This document shows, in pieces, positions 21,319 through 32,063 of a stretch of 64,000 bases of DNA (the stretch's first letter is position 1; each line of letters opens with the position of its first letter). The stretch is from Paramoeba atlantica (lineage: Eukaryota; Discosea). Both the position numbers and the translations under genes were made by a program. The DNA is taken from the NCBI GenBank assembly GCA_977017575.1, contig CDRNVI010000030.1, positions 1-64,000 on the forward strand. The letters run 5' to 3'. The notes below the pieces were generated by a model. It did no database searches, was not told the origin of the DNA, and worked only from the letters and a program-made list of their open reading frames with translations.

Positions 21319-21453
21319 TTATCCTAAAATAATTTTAAGTCGCGTGACTTCGTATTCCAGAGGTAAGGTAGCGCCTCGTATTTTGCGTGGACGCTTGCAC
21401 GTCATCATTTGAGCTGCGCAGCGCAAACAAACTACTGAGAGATTGATTGACAT
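21319..21453 (-). pseudogene. Truncated LRR gene relic (N-terminus only)
   Basis: The frame from ATG 21453 gives a hydrophobic start (MSINLSVVCLRCAAQ), then KRPRKIRGATLPLEYEVTRL, the leader block of subfamily A (RPGKVRGANLPQEYELTRF). It then runs to a stop with no N-cap or repeats. It lies about 180 bases downstream of the intact gene at 21634 on the same strand, as expected from a partial tandem duplication. Confidence 0.75.
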
Positions 21454-21633
21454 TTTAATAATACTGTAGTACGACCCGCAAACGAATGAAGAGTTTAACA
21501 TTCGTTTTCATGCACAATGGACATTTTAAACAAATGATGGTTTCCCTTCTGTAGATGCCGATCCATAAACGTTGTTTCATAGCTGTTTGTAAATTCACAT
21601 ACATGCGCATGTAGCACGCGTTAAGGAACCGAG

Positions 21634-22491
21634 CTAACGATCATGTAAAGTTATCTGAGTACCGCTCACGCACAGCGAGGGGATGTTGACAATGGCTTTG
21701 TCGACTTCCCCGTAAAGATCCGTGTTGTCCGCCAAACTAAATGAAAGTAAGAATTCAGGAAGATGGTCAAACGTCACAGCACCACTGAATTGATTTCCCT
21801 GACATTCGAAATACTGAAGTGATGAAGGCAAGTGTTCTAAATTCAACGGTCCTGTAAAACGATTGTGCGAAATATTCAAGTGTTCCATGTTGGAGGGTAA
21901 GCCAGTAAGATCGACTTGACCAGAAAGTTGATTCGAATTAACTTGAAGCCACTTCAAATTCAAAGGCAGGTGGATGAGGTCCAGATCCCCTTCAAAGTTG
22001 TTTTCGTGCAAAATAAGCATATCCATTGCGCCATGCGAATGGGGCAGATCTAATGAGCCCGAAAACGAGTTGACGCATACGTTCAACATTGTCATTTGTA
22101 AAGGCAAAACATCAAGTGGCATGCTTCCGGTAAATTTGTTATCCCATCCAGCAAACTCACGTAGTGTACGGCATAGATAATTCCATTCCAATGACCCCGA
22201 GAGACCCATAAACATCCACATTATTTTTGACACGTGTAATTCAGCATCACAATTCACACCCTTCCAATCACATGCATGGGTGGACGTATTCCATGAAGGA
22301 TCCAAATTCGAAATATTTTGGACGAATCGTGCAAGTTCATATTCTTGTGGTAAATTTGCTCCCCGTACTCTATGCGCCTTTGTTGTCCCACCCGGAGGAG
22401 GGATATATGTGTCCTCATTTCGCTTTCTACGTTTCGTAGAGCGTCCATCGTCCTGTGTCCAAGAAGAGATTATCACAAGAGAGGTGAGCAT
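21634..22491 (-). CDS. LRR protein, 8 repeats (subfamily A)
   Basis: 285 residues from ATG 22491; the in-frame TTG at 22494 is preceded at once by TAA and is not needed. The start MLTSLVIISSWTQDDGRS aligns with the middle of the signal peptide of the gene at 36443, so the secretion signal looks shortened. The basic motif KRRKRNED follows. Then come VRGANLPQEYEL, the N-cap ACDWKGVNC, and eight repeats. Repeat 3 begins with SHGAM instead of LP. The C-cap is CVSGTQITLHDR and the stop is TAG. Confidence 0.92.
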   Translation of the reverse strand: MLTSLVIISSWTQDDGRSTKRRKRNEDTYIPPPGGTTKAHRVRGANLPQEYELARFVQNISNLDPSWNTSTHACDWKGVNCDAELHVSKIMWMFMGLSGSLEWNYLCRTLREFAGWDNKFTGSMPLDVLPLQMTMLNVCVNSFSGSLDLPHSHGAMDMLILHENNFEGDLDLIHLPLNLKWLQVNSNQLSGQVDLTGLPSNMEHLNISHNRFTGPLNLEHLPSSLQYFECQGNQFSGAVTFDHLPEFLLSFSLADNTDLYGEVDKAIVNIPSLCVSGTQITLHDR

Positions 22492-22827
22492 CAATTAGAA
22501 CGCGATATAAATAATACGTTTCTGCTAATGATCCTTGCGCAAAGAATAATGGTGCCTACGCTAAGGGAAGAAAAAAATCTTGATATACAGCGAAATGAAA
22601 TCCCCATGCATTTCTTACTCTTTCTGCGAATAATAGGATTACCCCCTAAATAAAAGTCTGTGAATATACAGAACTGTATTTGTTTACCAATGTTAACTAC
22701 TTCGTACCCAAAAATTTATTGATTTCTAATTTCTAGCATAACTTCAAATGCATGCAAATTGTGCAGCGTGTAAAGAGGGACCATACAGGATACTGATTTA
22801 TTCTTACAGATAAGTACTTCAAATAAG

Positions 22828-23682
22828 TACTGCCCCCCCCCACTTAAGCGCAACCGGGTTTTTGGCCGAAAATTGCGTTTAAGTAGCCGGGTCAGAAATA
22901 CCTCAAGGGGAAAAGATATTTCGGACAAAAAAACATAAAAGAAGTCGCGCCGCTTCGCGGCGCGGATATCATCTGTGCTTCTTAGTATTTGTGTTGTCTA
23001 CTTATGTTTCGTGAGTCATCTTCTAATCGGTCCCGGCTTCAAACTGTTCCTCACCTTCGTGTCCTCGGTAAGTGCGGGGGGGGATGGGATGGGGTACAAC
23101 ATGTTTGACGATTCTGTGTATTTGCATATTGTAGCTACGATTCGTTAAAAGAAACAGAAAACGACTAAAAGTGAAGTTGCTTTAAAAAGGAGACTGCTTG
23201 TAAATTATTTTTTAACAACTTTTGTAGGCGCAGTAATAAATTTATACATGTATATCCATGTATATTTATGTATGATGCAGTAGAAGGCTGTAGTAGTACA
23301 CAGCGATACGGGGATGGGGCTCCTGTATCCGTACCCAGTCAGTCAATTTTCTAGTTTGTGCTGAGGATTGAGCTGAAGGTGGGGAGAGCAATGAAGGGGG
23401 TTGAATGGGGGGGGGTGACATTCTCTGCTGAGGATTGAGCTGAAGGTGGAGAGAGAACCATAATGGAAAAAAACCAAAAAAATAAAAAAAAGCTAGCCAG
23501 AGTGTAATGAGTCGATGAACAAAAAATCGTACATGCCATAAAAAAAATATAAAGCGATATACAACTATAAAAAAATCATCTAAAAAAAATCGCGCCCCTT
23601 CGCGGCGCCGTGTTCGTCATGCCTCAATATTGCGCTTAAGTAGCCGTGTCAAACGGTTGCGCATAAGTGGGCGGGGACAGTA
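22828..23682. mobile_element. Inverted-repeat element of the ACTTAAGCGCAACCG family
   Basis: It starts TACTGCCCCCCCCCACTTA and its inverted right end reads TACTGTCCCCGCCCACTTA. The motif TTAAGCGCAAC/TTGCGCATAAG appears four times near the ends. GC hairpins like gcgccgcttcgcggcgc are found inside each end (about 22951 and 23591). The inside has no coding sequence. A related end is at 40327-40388. Confidence 0.82.
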
Positions 23683-24673
23683 TTTCTTCATTTATTTTTG
23701 CCTAAAAGATCTGTTTTTGAATGAATTTCTAAAACAGTTTTCTAAAAAATCTGGTTTGAATGAGTTTCTTCATTATTTTTGTCTAAAAGATCTGTTTTTT
23801 AAGGGGAAAAACCTAACTTTGGGGGTGCACGGAGGGGGTCTAGGGGCCTCTGGGGATGAAAAAATACGTGAAACGTTCCACTTTTTTGAGATCTGTCGAA
23901 TGCTGAAGGAATTAGGTCAAAAGCTCTTATGGTGTACTCTGTGGCCTAGGGGGCAAACGTTGTGTCCTGGACTGTACATATTTTGGATGATACATGTTTT
24001 GTGTGGCAATCAACAATATGTCTAAAAAGTAAAGAGAAAGTGAAAACCACAGAAACTGAACTCATAAATGCCAAAAAGGAGCTGGAGTCGGAGTATACGG
24101 GCCTCGATCCCTTTTCCCTCACCGTAAAATGTATCCCTATTGAGGTCAACAAGGAAAGCTGTAGAACGCTTTTTTTCATACTTTGGAAAGATAGCTAAAA
24201 TAAGGCTTCGGTCAAACAAGCTCAATATTTGAGCAGGCGAAACGTGTTGAACACGCATGCCGATGCGTGCAAGCACATTTAAAGGGGAAAAATAAAAAGC
24301 GAAAGGAATGAGATTAAGATTGGTAAGGATTCATTGAAACCTTGAACTTCAAGGGTTCAAAAAAAGTTTTTTAAGGAGTAAATTTTAATATTTCTCTGGG
24401 AATTCCTCCGTGCAGGCTTCTACATCATTTGATCCTCCTTTTCCCCATCAAGGGGAAAAAGCTCAAATCAAAATCATGTAAAAAAGAATTAGAGCGTAGA
24501 TGAGATACCGGCACATACAATGTATCTCAAAGACCCTGCAAATCAGAAGCGTCACGCAGTGCGCAACATGTGTTTCACCATTTTTCAGAGCGTACATACG
24601 TTTGTATATATATTTATAAATAGATGTACGACACTGGATGATCCAGTTAACGGGCATACCATGAAAAAATAGG
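23683..24673. other. Intergenic, nothing recognised
   Basis: A plus-strand frame at 23962-24198 (78 codons, charged, with KVKTTETELINAKKELES) could be a coiled-coil fragment. It has no match to anything I know. The rest is featureless. Confidence 0.35.
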
Positions 24674-24888
24674 TTGTATCCAAAGCGCATTGTTTCAACG
24701 AGAAAATTACATACGTCCACTGAGGGTTTGTTGTCCTTCATCCGCACTTACACTATACGAAGAAATGCGACCAAGCGACACACCGATGTCCACAATTATC
24801 GGCCTACCGCGCCCCAAAACTTTCCATGTCAAAGAAGCACAACTGACTTGCGAACTTTGGGAAGGAATCCGGGATGTCGTGAGTATGC

Positions 24889-25482
24889 GTGAGCTTTTGT
24901 GGTTTGGTAAAAGAAGGAGGATTCGATACCACAAAACATCATCTCGTCATCAACTATTGGACAGCAGCTGAGGCGCCGGTGGAACGGGTACAAGAACGTC
25001 TGCATCAGGTGAATACTCCTGAGCATACGTACGGCAAGATAATGATGGAGACGGCTAACGTCGCGCGTCAAAATCGTCGACAGACTCAATTCCCATTGTA
25101 CGTTAACTGCCGCGCCCCGGGACGTGCGCGAGCTCCCACCTGCGTCCGCCGACTGCTCCCAACTGCGTCCGCCGATTTTCTCCCCGGGGTGGCGAGTGGC
25201 GCAGAGCCGTGGAGAAATGTTTGTCGCATCGAAAAAATTGAAAGCAAGAATGAGACAACTGACTTTACTATTACGGAACTGCCTAATCGCAAGGCTGCAA
25301 GTACCATACTCACCATTGATCTCAGGGCAACCTCCCGGAGTACTGTCACTGTCGCCTGTATTCGACCCTATCGGGGAGTGGAGATACGTAGCCGCAAGCA
25401 ATTAACAGTGGACCATAAGACAGGGTTCGTATCTCCGCAAGGTGTATATACCAATCGTGTTGAACGGGATAATGGTATGTAG
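24889..25482 (+). pseudogene. Merlin/IS1595-type transposase relic
   Basis: The 197-codon frame has NVCRIEKIESKNETTDFTI and LPNRKAASTILTID (110-145), as in the relic at 11657. Then come the degraded second catalytic strand (STVTVACIRPYRGVE, Asp lost) and LTVDHKTGFVSPQGVYTNR, the conserved H...F....G..TN..E block of ISXO2-like transposases. Residues 75-105 (GRARAPTCVRRL..) look replaced by unrelated Arg/Pro-rich sequence where the first catalytic Asp should be. The N-terminal INYWTAAEAPVERVQERL is probably original. It is inactive. Confidence 0.72.
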
Positions 25483-25923
25483 AAAGATTCTCTCCGTTCT
25501 CACTTTCGAGGCAATCTTGGGAAGACCGAGCGACACCGAACGCATGAGAAACTCTGAGCATGGTTACGAAGCGAAATTTTACTTTCTGTACGCAATGAGG
25601 TGTCCTTTGTAGAATTTTTAAAGGCGATGAAGTATTGAGGGGCTGCGGGTGTGCATCACCGAACCCGCACCGAACCCGCGCTTTGCATTTGAGGTCGAAC
25701 GAGGTCTATTTTAGCCTAAAAAAATGGATTGTACACGTACAAAGTAGCTTAAAGTGTAGTTTGTTTAGTTTGCTACCGTACATAGCCGCCTTACTGTGAA
25801 AATACGGTGTACGCTGTATACGGTGCTGTATACGAACGGTGTATGTATTACACAAATCAAATGTATAATTAATATACCCTCCACAATACATGCATAATTC
25901 TTTTACATTATCCTCCTTTTTAT

Positions 25924-26457
25924 ATGATGAGCCCTGTTGAGAGCAACGAAGATTTCACTTCACGTATGAAGGTAACATCTGCGAGGGATGATGACGTATA
26001 CGACGTCATTGTCGCATCGCTTATGCGCACCTTCACGAAGCGCAAAACTCCTTTCGCCCCCCCAGCGCTCGTTGTCACTGAGGAGGAGTTGGGAGCCAAG
26101 GTGGAAGAATGCATGAGGCGCGTATCGCGCACGATGGACAGCTACTTACATGCCACACGCTCTGTGTGTGGCGGGAAGGTTAGCTCCCAAGTGCTGCAGC
26201 GTGCCATCTTCCACCTTGTGGAGCGCCGAGGACACCTTCTCTTGGATTGTCTGCCACGAGGGGCAACCTTTATAAACCTTTATATCATTCTTTTTTTATT
26301 GTTCCATTCAAGGCACCATGCAAAGGTTGCCTTGATGAACACCAGGATCGGTTCAACCGCATGCATTCTTGGATTCGTTCAAGAATCGAGCGTTGTTTCG
26401 CTCATTTCGATAAATTTCGTTTTTTTCATGGAACGGACCACGATATTACGTGGGTAA
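25924..26457 (+). CDS. Hypothetical protein, 177 codons
   Basis: The ATG 25924 frame gives an acidic and basic helical N-terminal part (about residues 1-118, with DDDVYDVIVASLMRTF and EEELGAKVEECMRRVSRTM), then a hydrophobic run that looks like read-through. The tail overlaps the Harbinger-like fragment in another frame, so the true product may be a fusion broken by a shift near 26260. No family recognised. Confidence 0.35.
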   Translation: MMSPVESNEDFTSRMKVTSARDDDVYDVIVASLMRTFTKRKTPFAPPALVVTEEELGAKVEECMRRVSRTMDSYLHATRSVCGGKVSSQVLQRAIFHLVERRGHLLLDCLPRGATFINLYIILFLLFHSRHHAKVALMNTRIGSTACILGFVQESSVVSLISINFVFFMERTTILRG

Positions 26458-26640
26458 AGGATGCCGTTCAGATTGTATCTGTTGCAGTTTATGGTTTGCT
26501 TGCATCAGAACCCCAGTACGACTTTGATAGTGAAATAAATGTACACTTACAAAATATCGATGACTCATCTTTTTGTTGGTGTAGCAAAGGGTGTGGTTTA
26601 GTCAAACCGATTGATCAACGGAGGGATTGGCTCAACACAT
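26247..26640 (+). pseudogene. C-terminal fragment of a Harbinger/IS5-type DDE transposase
   Basis: KPLYHSFFIVPFKAP and DRFNRMHSWIRSRIERCFAH, followed by FHGTDHDITWVKDAVQIV, fit the end of DDE_Tnp_4-type nucleases. There an F-N..ls..R..vE..F motif carries the last catalytic Glu (here in RSRIERCF), and a hydrophobic helix follows. The Asp residues should lie upstream but are not recognisable. The assignment rests on one motif block. Confidence 0.5.
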
Positions 26641-27189
26641 ATACGATGTGGGATATGTTCCCAAGAAACCACAGCATGGATCAAAAACTAAATAAAATTA
26701 AGTATCTAGTCGTTTTCGATGAATTGCGAAATGTAAACTACGTAGTCATATCGTATACATGGCTTATAAAGTTTTGTTATTATCGTATATTATGTACACT
26801 ATGTATGTCGCACATTATGATTTCTCCTTCGATCTAACTATTTTTCTCTTTCAATGTCTGCAGCTCCGACTAATTTCGCATGCTTTCAGAGGATTTTTTT
26901 TCAACCTGCGACCCGCAACCCCTCTATTATAAAGAGAACAGAAACAAGCGCCATGCGGCACTAGAAGCTTACCGTAGTTTTGTATATGCCGCTGAGGATA
27001 AGAGGGTTGAAACTAGGGATTTACGATTCCGACCGATCCCGGTCGATTGAATCCCTGTCCTGATTGAATTTACGTGGAAGAAAAGACTTGGTGAAAACGA
27101 GAGTTCTAGAAGAACTCCTGGGATCCGGAAGTGCAATATGCATTACGACGGCTATGTCTCTACTTCGTTGACGGGTCAACCAATTGGCC

Positions 27190-27229
27190 CCCACTTCGTT
27201 GACAGTAAATCCGACTGTCAACGAAGTGG
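27190..27229. repeat. Short hairpin CCACTTCGTTGACAG
   Basis: The arms CCACTTCGTTGACAG and CTGTCAACGAAGTGG enclose about ten bases. It sits just before foldback copy 3. Confidence 0.8.
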
Positions 27230-27230
27230 C

Positions 27231-27350
27231 TCTTTTGGCGATTTTTCTTTTTTAGGCTCTTCGTTAAACGCGGTGGTAGTTTTGAACACGAAGCACGCAT
27301 CATGAGTGACTTCTAAGTTGAAAACAACCACCGTGTTTAACGAAGAGCCT
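27231..27350. repeat. Foldback repeat, copy 3
   Basis: TTAGGCTCTTCGTTAAACGC on the left pairs perfectly with its complement at the right (GTTTAACGAAGAGCCTAA). The inner loop is in the opposite orientation to copies 1, 2 and 5 (GCATCATGAGTGACTTC). Confidence 0.88.
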
Positions 27351-27424
27351 AATTCACAGTTCGAGGTCAAAAGGGACTTTTTTCCCCCAAAAACTTTTAA
27401 CCTCGTACTTCCCTTAAAGAAATG

Positions 27425-27826
27425 TACCAAACAAGAAAATTTATGAGCTCTACCTTGATTCCGGTTCTGAGCCTGGAAAATAATTTTTCAGTCGGCTGGT
27501 GTTTTCCGATGAATCTTGGATGGAGGCAGGGGATTTTTCAAGAGGCGCGTGGCGAAGCGAAACTGATATTATTTATAAATCAGGGAACGCATTATCCGAC
27601 AAAAATAATAATTTGCGGGGCCATTGCAGGTAACGGGCATGTTTTTTATCATTGGTGCGATTTTACGAAATTTCTGACGAATTTTTCATCTACTGTAAAC
27701 GAATTGAATCGTAAGTGTCCAATTTCAGAACGTGAAATCAAGCGTGCCTGCGAAGCTTATTACGACAATACAAAAAAGGCTACGTGTTTATTAGGACGAT
27801 ACTTGCTTCTTACGAGCAATGCCTAG
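27425..27826 (+). pseudogene. Decayed Tc1-like transposase segment
   Basis: In one frame the sequence near 27500 reads VFSDESWMEAGDFSRGAWR, matching the first catalytic Asp block of Tc1 proteins. In another frame it continues with KIIICGAIAGNGHVFYHW, the strand that follows about 20 residues later. At least one frameshift separates them. The second Asp and the Glu are not recognisable. The segment is flanked by foldback repeats. Confidence 0.5.
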
Positions 27827-27936
27827 CTAGCTCGCTGCTTAAGCCCGGTTCGCCCCTCTTAATGTAAAGGGTTGATTACCCAAAAATATTTTTTTTGGCC
27901 CCGTTTTCTTCGGCTTCGCAGGCCAAAGTTTTCCTT

Positions 27937-28036
27937 TTAGTCGCTTCGTTAAACGCGGAGGTAGTTTTCAACGCGAAGCGCGCAGCATGAGTGACTTCTA
28001 TATTGCAAGCGAAGAGTCGCTTAAAGAAGCGACTAA
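27937..28036. repeat. Foldback repeat, copy 4
   Basis: TTAGTCGCTTCGTTAA faces TTAAAGAAGCGACTAA. The loop again contains GCATGAGTGACTTC. The stem tip sequence differs from that of copies 1, 3 and 5 but is still self-complementary. Confidence 0.82.
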
Positions 28037-28234
28037 TTGAATGTTCTGTGAATTCGAAGTATTTTGTTTTCCTTTGTGCTTCCCCCAATTTTTAGTCTAT
28101 TAGTATCTATTAAAGGGGGTCACAGTACTTATAATCCACTCGAACGAATTAAACCCTCGAATAGGTCTATACACTACACTGTATACAAAGAACGTTTTTA
28201 TACGGTCTGGGAAGTTCGGATTATTATTATTACA

Positions 28235-29062
28235 TTATTTTATGTTCGAAGAAATGTTAGTACCGCTCACGAGAACGTGCTTCAAATTTTTAGGGAGTAG
28301 TGCCTTGTCCACATCCCCATAAAGTTTCGCATTGTTTACCAAATCAAGTTCAACTAAGTGTTCCGGAAGACGATCAAATTTCACAAGACCACTGAATCGA
28401 TTGTTGTGGCACCTGAAAAAACGAATGGCTGGGGGCAAACGTTGTAAATCAAGGGGCCCAGTGAAAAGGTTCTGCGATGAGTTCAGGTGTTCCATTTCGT
28501 CCGGCAAGTGCGTAAAGCCAACCTCCCCACAAAGCTGATTATGGGCAATTTGCAACCGTGTCATAGTCGAAGGCAAATGGGTGAGATCCAAATACCCACG
28601 AAACTTGTTCTCGGTCAATAATAGTGCTTCCATTCCGCAAGGCGAATGAGACAGATCGAGTTCTCCTGAAAATTTGTTGTTTTCTATGTCAAGATAAATC
28701 ATTTGCAAAGGTAATACATCAAGTGGAACAGTTCCGGTAAGTCTGTTTCGCCATAACGTAACCTCGCGTACTGTGTGGCATAAATATTGCCATTTCAATG
28801 ATCCTGAAAGAGACAGATAACCCCAACTAATCTTTGTCACTTGTAATTCAGCATTACAAAACACATGATTCCAATTGCATGCAGGGATGGACGTATCCCA
28901 TGAAGCGACAGGATTCATAGTATCTTGGATAAATTGTGCGAGCTCATATTCCTGTGGCAGCTTGGCGCCTCGCACCTTACCTGGACGTTTCGCATGCGAA
29001 TTGAGATTGATATCGTCGGCACACGACCCAAAAAAGACGCTTAAGGAGTTTACGGGGGACAT
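28235..29062 (-). CDS. LRR protein, 8 repeats (subfamily A)
   Basis: 275 residues from ATG 29062. The leader is MSPVNSLSVFFGSCADD, weakly hydrophobic, so a signal peptide is possible but not clear. KRPGKVRGAKLPQEYEL is at 25-41. The N-cap carries C62, W64 and C69 (CNWNHVFC, with the usual Gly of W-x-G-V missing). Eight repeats follow; repeat 3 begins SPCGM. The C-cap is VLVSGTNISSNIK, almost the same as in the genes at 43667 and 60359. An ordinary member of the group. Confidence 0.92.
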   Translation of the reverse strand: MSPVNSLSVFFGSCADDINLNSHAKRPGKVRGAKLPQEYELAQFIQDTMNPVASWDTSIPACNWNHVFCNAELQVTKISWGYLSLSGSLKWQYLCHTVREVTLWRNRLTGTVPLDVLPLQMIYLDIENNKFSGELDLSHSPCGMEALLLTENKFRGYLDLTHLPSTMTRLQIAHNQLCGEVGFTHLPDEMEHLNSSQNLFTGPLDLQRLPPAIRFFRCHNNRFSGLVKFDRLPEHLVELDLVNNAKLYGDVDKALLPKNLKHVLVSGTNISSNIK

Positions 29063-29393
29063 ACGAGATTTTTATTGATACAGATGATTATTGATACAGA
29101 TGTATAAAAGCGTAGTTCAGAATCAAAACAATGAACGGAAATGCGCGAAATCTGAGTAATTCCTTTTCTGAGTGTTTATGAAAAAACCTATGAATAATTA
29201 ATTCTTTGGATATGGTTTGCTAACCATAATCGAATGATAAAGAACGGAAATGCACGGCATTTAGATAATTCCGTGTTTACATAGTGACGCTATTCACAGT
29301 GTGCATGAAAAAAGGAAGAAAACACAAAATTTCTTTTTGGGAAAAGGAGATTCGAGTCTCCTACTCCTAGGCCCTCATGCACTTGAAAAGAAT

Positions 29394-29710
29394 TACCGTA
29401 TACCCCCCAGTAAGAGAATGGGTTTTGAATCGAAATGGCCTAATCTCTCTTACTGGGGGGGTATGCTTTTTTGGCCAGTTTTGCCTTTTCTCCCAACTTT
29501 TTTGACTATTGTTTCTATTTGGTCTTCTGAAAACGTGTTAAAACGCTATTTGGGTTACTCCCGAGGCCCCCAACATGCGGACACCCACCCCCTATCACCT
29601 ATACGCCCCCTGTGGGGCTCCCGAGCCAAATCTCTCTTACTGGGGGTCAGCCCAAAAAGGGCCGAATCTCTCTTACTAGGGGGGGTACCTTACTGGGGGG
29701 GTATACGGTA
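29394..29710. mobile_element. MITE of the CCCCCAGTAA family, copy 3
   Basis: It starts TACCGTATACCCCCCAGTAA and ends GGGGGGGTATACGGTA. Inside the ends, CTCTCTTACTGGGGG occurs three times. Confidence 0.88.
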
Positions 29711-30026
29711 ACGATCCAAATTGTGAGGAGTGGTTGCGAAACACATGCGTGGCAGTTTTGTTAGCGTGGCTATAGACTCGGGTAGAACTCACGGAAGGAC
29801 TACGTCTGTCATATGCATTTGGACATGGGGAAACAAGGTCGAGATCTCCTCGCGGTTTTCCCGGGAACTGCCATCTCACTGATGGTACAGACGCCGACGA
29901 ACTAGTTCTCCGCAAGCTTTTGACACCTTCAACGGACGCAGGCCATCCGCCGCGCCGTGACAGCCGTCCAGAGGGGACAGTTTATTATTACTCCCTCATT
30001 AAGTTTTACAAATTGCAAAGGTTGCA
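29711..30026. other. Stretch with unassigned coding-like sequence
   Basis: A plus-strand frame from 29711 (DPNCEEWLRNTCVAVLLAWL, then a stop, then more open frame to about 29985) looks like a decayed coding exon. I do not recognise it. Confidence 0.3.
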
Positions 30027-30921
30027 TAACTACCGCTCTACCTTGATTAATAAACAACAGTGAACAAAAACAGCGAAAATATAAGAGGAACACAGTCATA
30101 AATTTAATAAAGGTGTTCCGGTGGTCCAAAATTGAAAACAAAATCAAAAAATGGGGGGTCCATTGGAGGGGTAGTGGTATACAATTTCTTTTAAAATATA
30201 TTTTTATAAAAAGACGCAGAAGGGGTAGCCGGGGTCTTGGCGCGCATTTTCCACCCCCTACCCGGGGATGACGCCCCTTGGCATCCACAGGACGGGTCCG
30301 CCATGTTCGGATTTTTCACGATTTTGTTTTTCGAGAAACAATTCAACTCGGCGGAAAAACTGGTAAAAAGTTTCAAAAAATTGTGAAAAATCCGAACTTG
30401 GCGCACCCGTCCTGCGGATACCCATCATGGGGTATCTACTCCCGGGTAGGATGTGGAAAATGCGCGCCAAGACCCCCGGCTACGCCTTCTGCGCGGCTTT
30501 TTCGAATTAGTCTTTTAAAAGAAAATTCGTGCGGTATGCCCCCCCATGGACCCCCCCGATAGAGCATGACATGGAAACTACTTTTCGGAATCAATTTTAA
30601 ATCCCATATACATGTACGTGTATATCCCATACATGTATACATACATGTATGTTTTCGTGTATATACGTGTATGTTTTCGTGTATATACATGCATGTTTTC
30701 GGCCTGTACTTATGTATCGTAGGATTGCTCGAGTTTTCGGTCAAATTGAACCAAATTTGCACGCTCTTCAAAGGTTTGCTTAATATGCTTAATATTGGAC
30801 TTATACAAACGTCTTTAAAAAACGCACTTAAAAAGGTGTGCAAACATGATTCAATTCCTCCCATTTCTCCAAGTATTTGCATGCACTTGTTTTTCAATAA
30901 TCGAGGATTGAGAGGTAGTAA
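30027..30921. mobile_element. Large inverted-repeat element with TAACTACCGCTCTACC end
   Basis: The left end TAACTACCGCTCTACCTTGA and the inverted right end TTACTACCTCTCAATCCTCG match. The central arms (30110-30320 and 30370-30555) are inverted copies of the dispersed repeat at 19266 and 55873, with CCCGTCCTGCGGATAC pointing both ways. The loop is about 50 bases. A 22-base tandem repeat is included (30644-30700). Confidence 0.75.
30644..30700. repeat. Tandem repeat, 22-base unit
   Basis: About two and a half copies of a unit containing TGTATGTTTTCGTGTATATA. Confidence 0.75.
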
Positions 30922-31250
30922 GTAAACCAATGTAATTTATTTATCAATGTAGGTATGCATCTCGATTCCATTCAAAGTCTAGTGGGCAACACACACTAAA
31001 GTAGGAATCTTTTTTACTAGCCCAGTAATGTTTCATAGATGCTGTTGATCAAATAGCGTTGATCATCGCGCGTTTGAATTTATTACTCACTTTCGCAGGA
31101 ACTATTCAAAAATGTATTCTTCGCCCTTTCGAACGCTTTGAATAAGCCCGAGTTCTGAACTTCAGTTTTCATGAAAACTGAACATCGAATGGAGAAAGTC
31201 GACACACCATTTTTTATCGTGTCATTAGGATCCGCGCCTCCTCGGTAACG

Positions 31251-32063
31251 CTAAACATTTTTAAAACGAATTTCTGTGTTCCTAAAATCTACAGACCGTA
31301 AATTCTGAGGAAGCGCTGATTTGTCAACCTCACCAGAGAGAGCGTTGTTGTTATGTACAGAAATAAATAGTAATTTTTTCGGCAGACAGTCGAACGAAAC
31401 CAAACCAGAGAAAGCATTAAATTGGCAACAAAAATAGGAAAGTGACGGAGGCAAATGTTGAAGCAGAAGAGGTCCCGTGAAACAATTGTGACTCAAATAA
31501 ATTTCTTGCATTTTATCGGGGAAATGAGAAAGATCAACTGCCCCTGAAAGCCTATTATGGTTAAGATGCAAAGATCTTAATACTCGAGGGAACTTTGTAA
31601 GATCTACGCTTCCCTCAAATTGGTTGTTATTCAACTCCAGTACCCGCAGTGTACGAGGCAACTGGGTAAAGTTTAACTCACCAAAGAAAGCGTTGTAGGC
31701 TAAATTCAAATCGACAAGCTGGGCGGGCAGCGCCTCCAGCGCAACCGACCCCGTGAGTGTGTTGCCATGAACGTCACAATATTGTATCTTAAACGGTAGG
31801 TTCTCCAACGGGAGTGTGCCCCCCAGTTTCATGGAATTCCATTCGATTCGGGTCACGTGCTGATCCGCATCACAACTCACTCCTTTCCATTTACACGCAG
31901 ATGCTCGTTTGAGTTGTCCAAACATATTCTTTTTTGTTGCACGCCATGATTTATGCTTTTGAGTAATGTTGGAAACCAGCTTTTCGAGCATATTAACTTG
32001 AGGTAACGCAACCCGAGTCGTTGATTTCACCCGATCGAGACTTATATCGGAGCCGTCATCCAT
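31251..32063 (-). CDS. LRR protein, 8 repeats (subfamily B)
   Basis: 270 residues from ATG 32063, starting directly with MDDGSD, the block that is internal in its relatives, so the leader is the shortest of the group. ALPQVNM replaces the usual LLLPQE. The inserted basic block is ATKKNMFGQLKR, followed by C57, W59, C64. Eight repeats with FEGSVDLT (3), FTGPLLLQH (5), FSGLVSFDC (6) and LSGEVDK (7). The C-cap is DFRNTEIRFKNV. Repeats 4 and 5 start with FP rather than LP. Most similar to the genes at 3725 and 45301. Confidence 0.93.
   Translation of the reverse strand: MDDGSDISLDRVKSTTRVALPQVNMLEKLVSNITQKHKSWRATKKNMFGQLKRASACKWKGVSCDADQHVTRIEWNSMKLGGTLPLENLPFKIQYCDVHGNTLTGSVALEALPAQLVDLNLAYNAFFGELNFTQLPRTLRVLELNNNQFEGSVDLTKFPRVLRSLHLNHNRLSGAVDLSHFPDKMQEIYLSHNCFTGPLLLQHLPPSLSYFCCQFNAFSGLVSFDCLPKKLLFISVHNNNALSGEVDKSALPQNLRSVDFRNTEIRFKNV

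Noticed and set aside
27231-28036. GTTAAAC/GTTTAAC boxes in the foldback repeats recall integron attC sites
   Set aside because: The box order is reversed relative to attC, no integrase or cassette genes exist, and the host is eukaryotic.
29340-29380. GGAGATTCGAGTCTCC as a tRNA T-arm
   Set aside because: The loop is six bases, and no matching acceptor, D or anticodon arms could be found around it.
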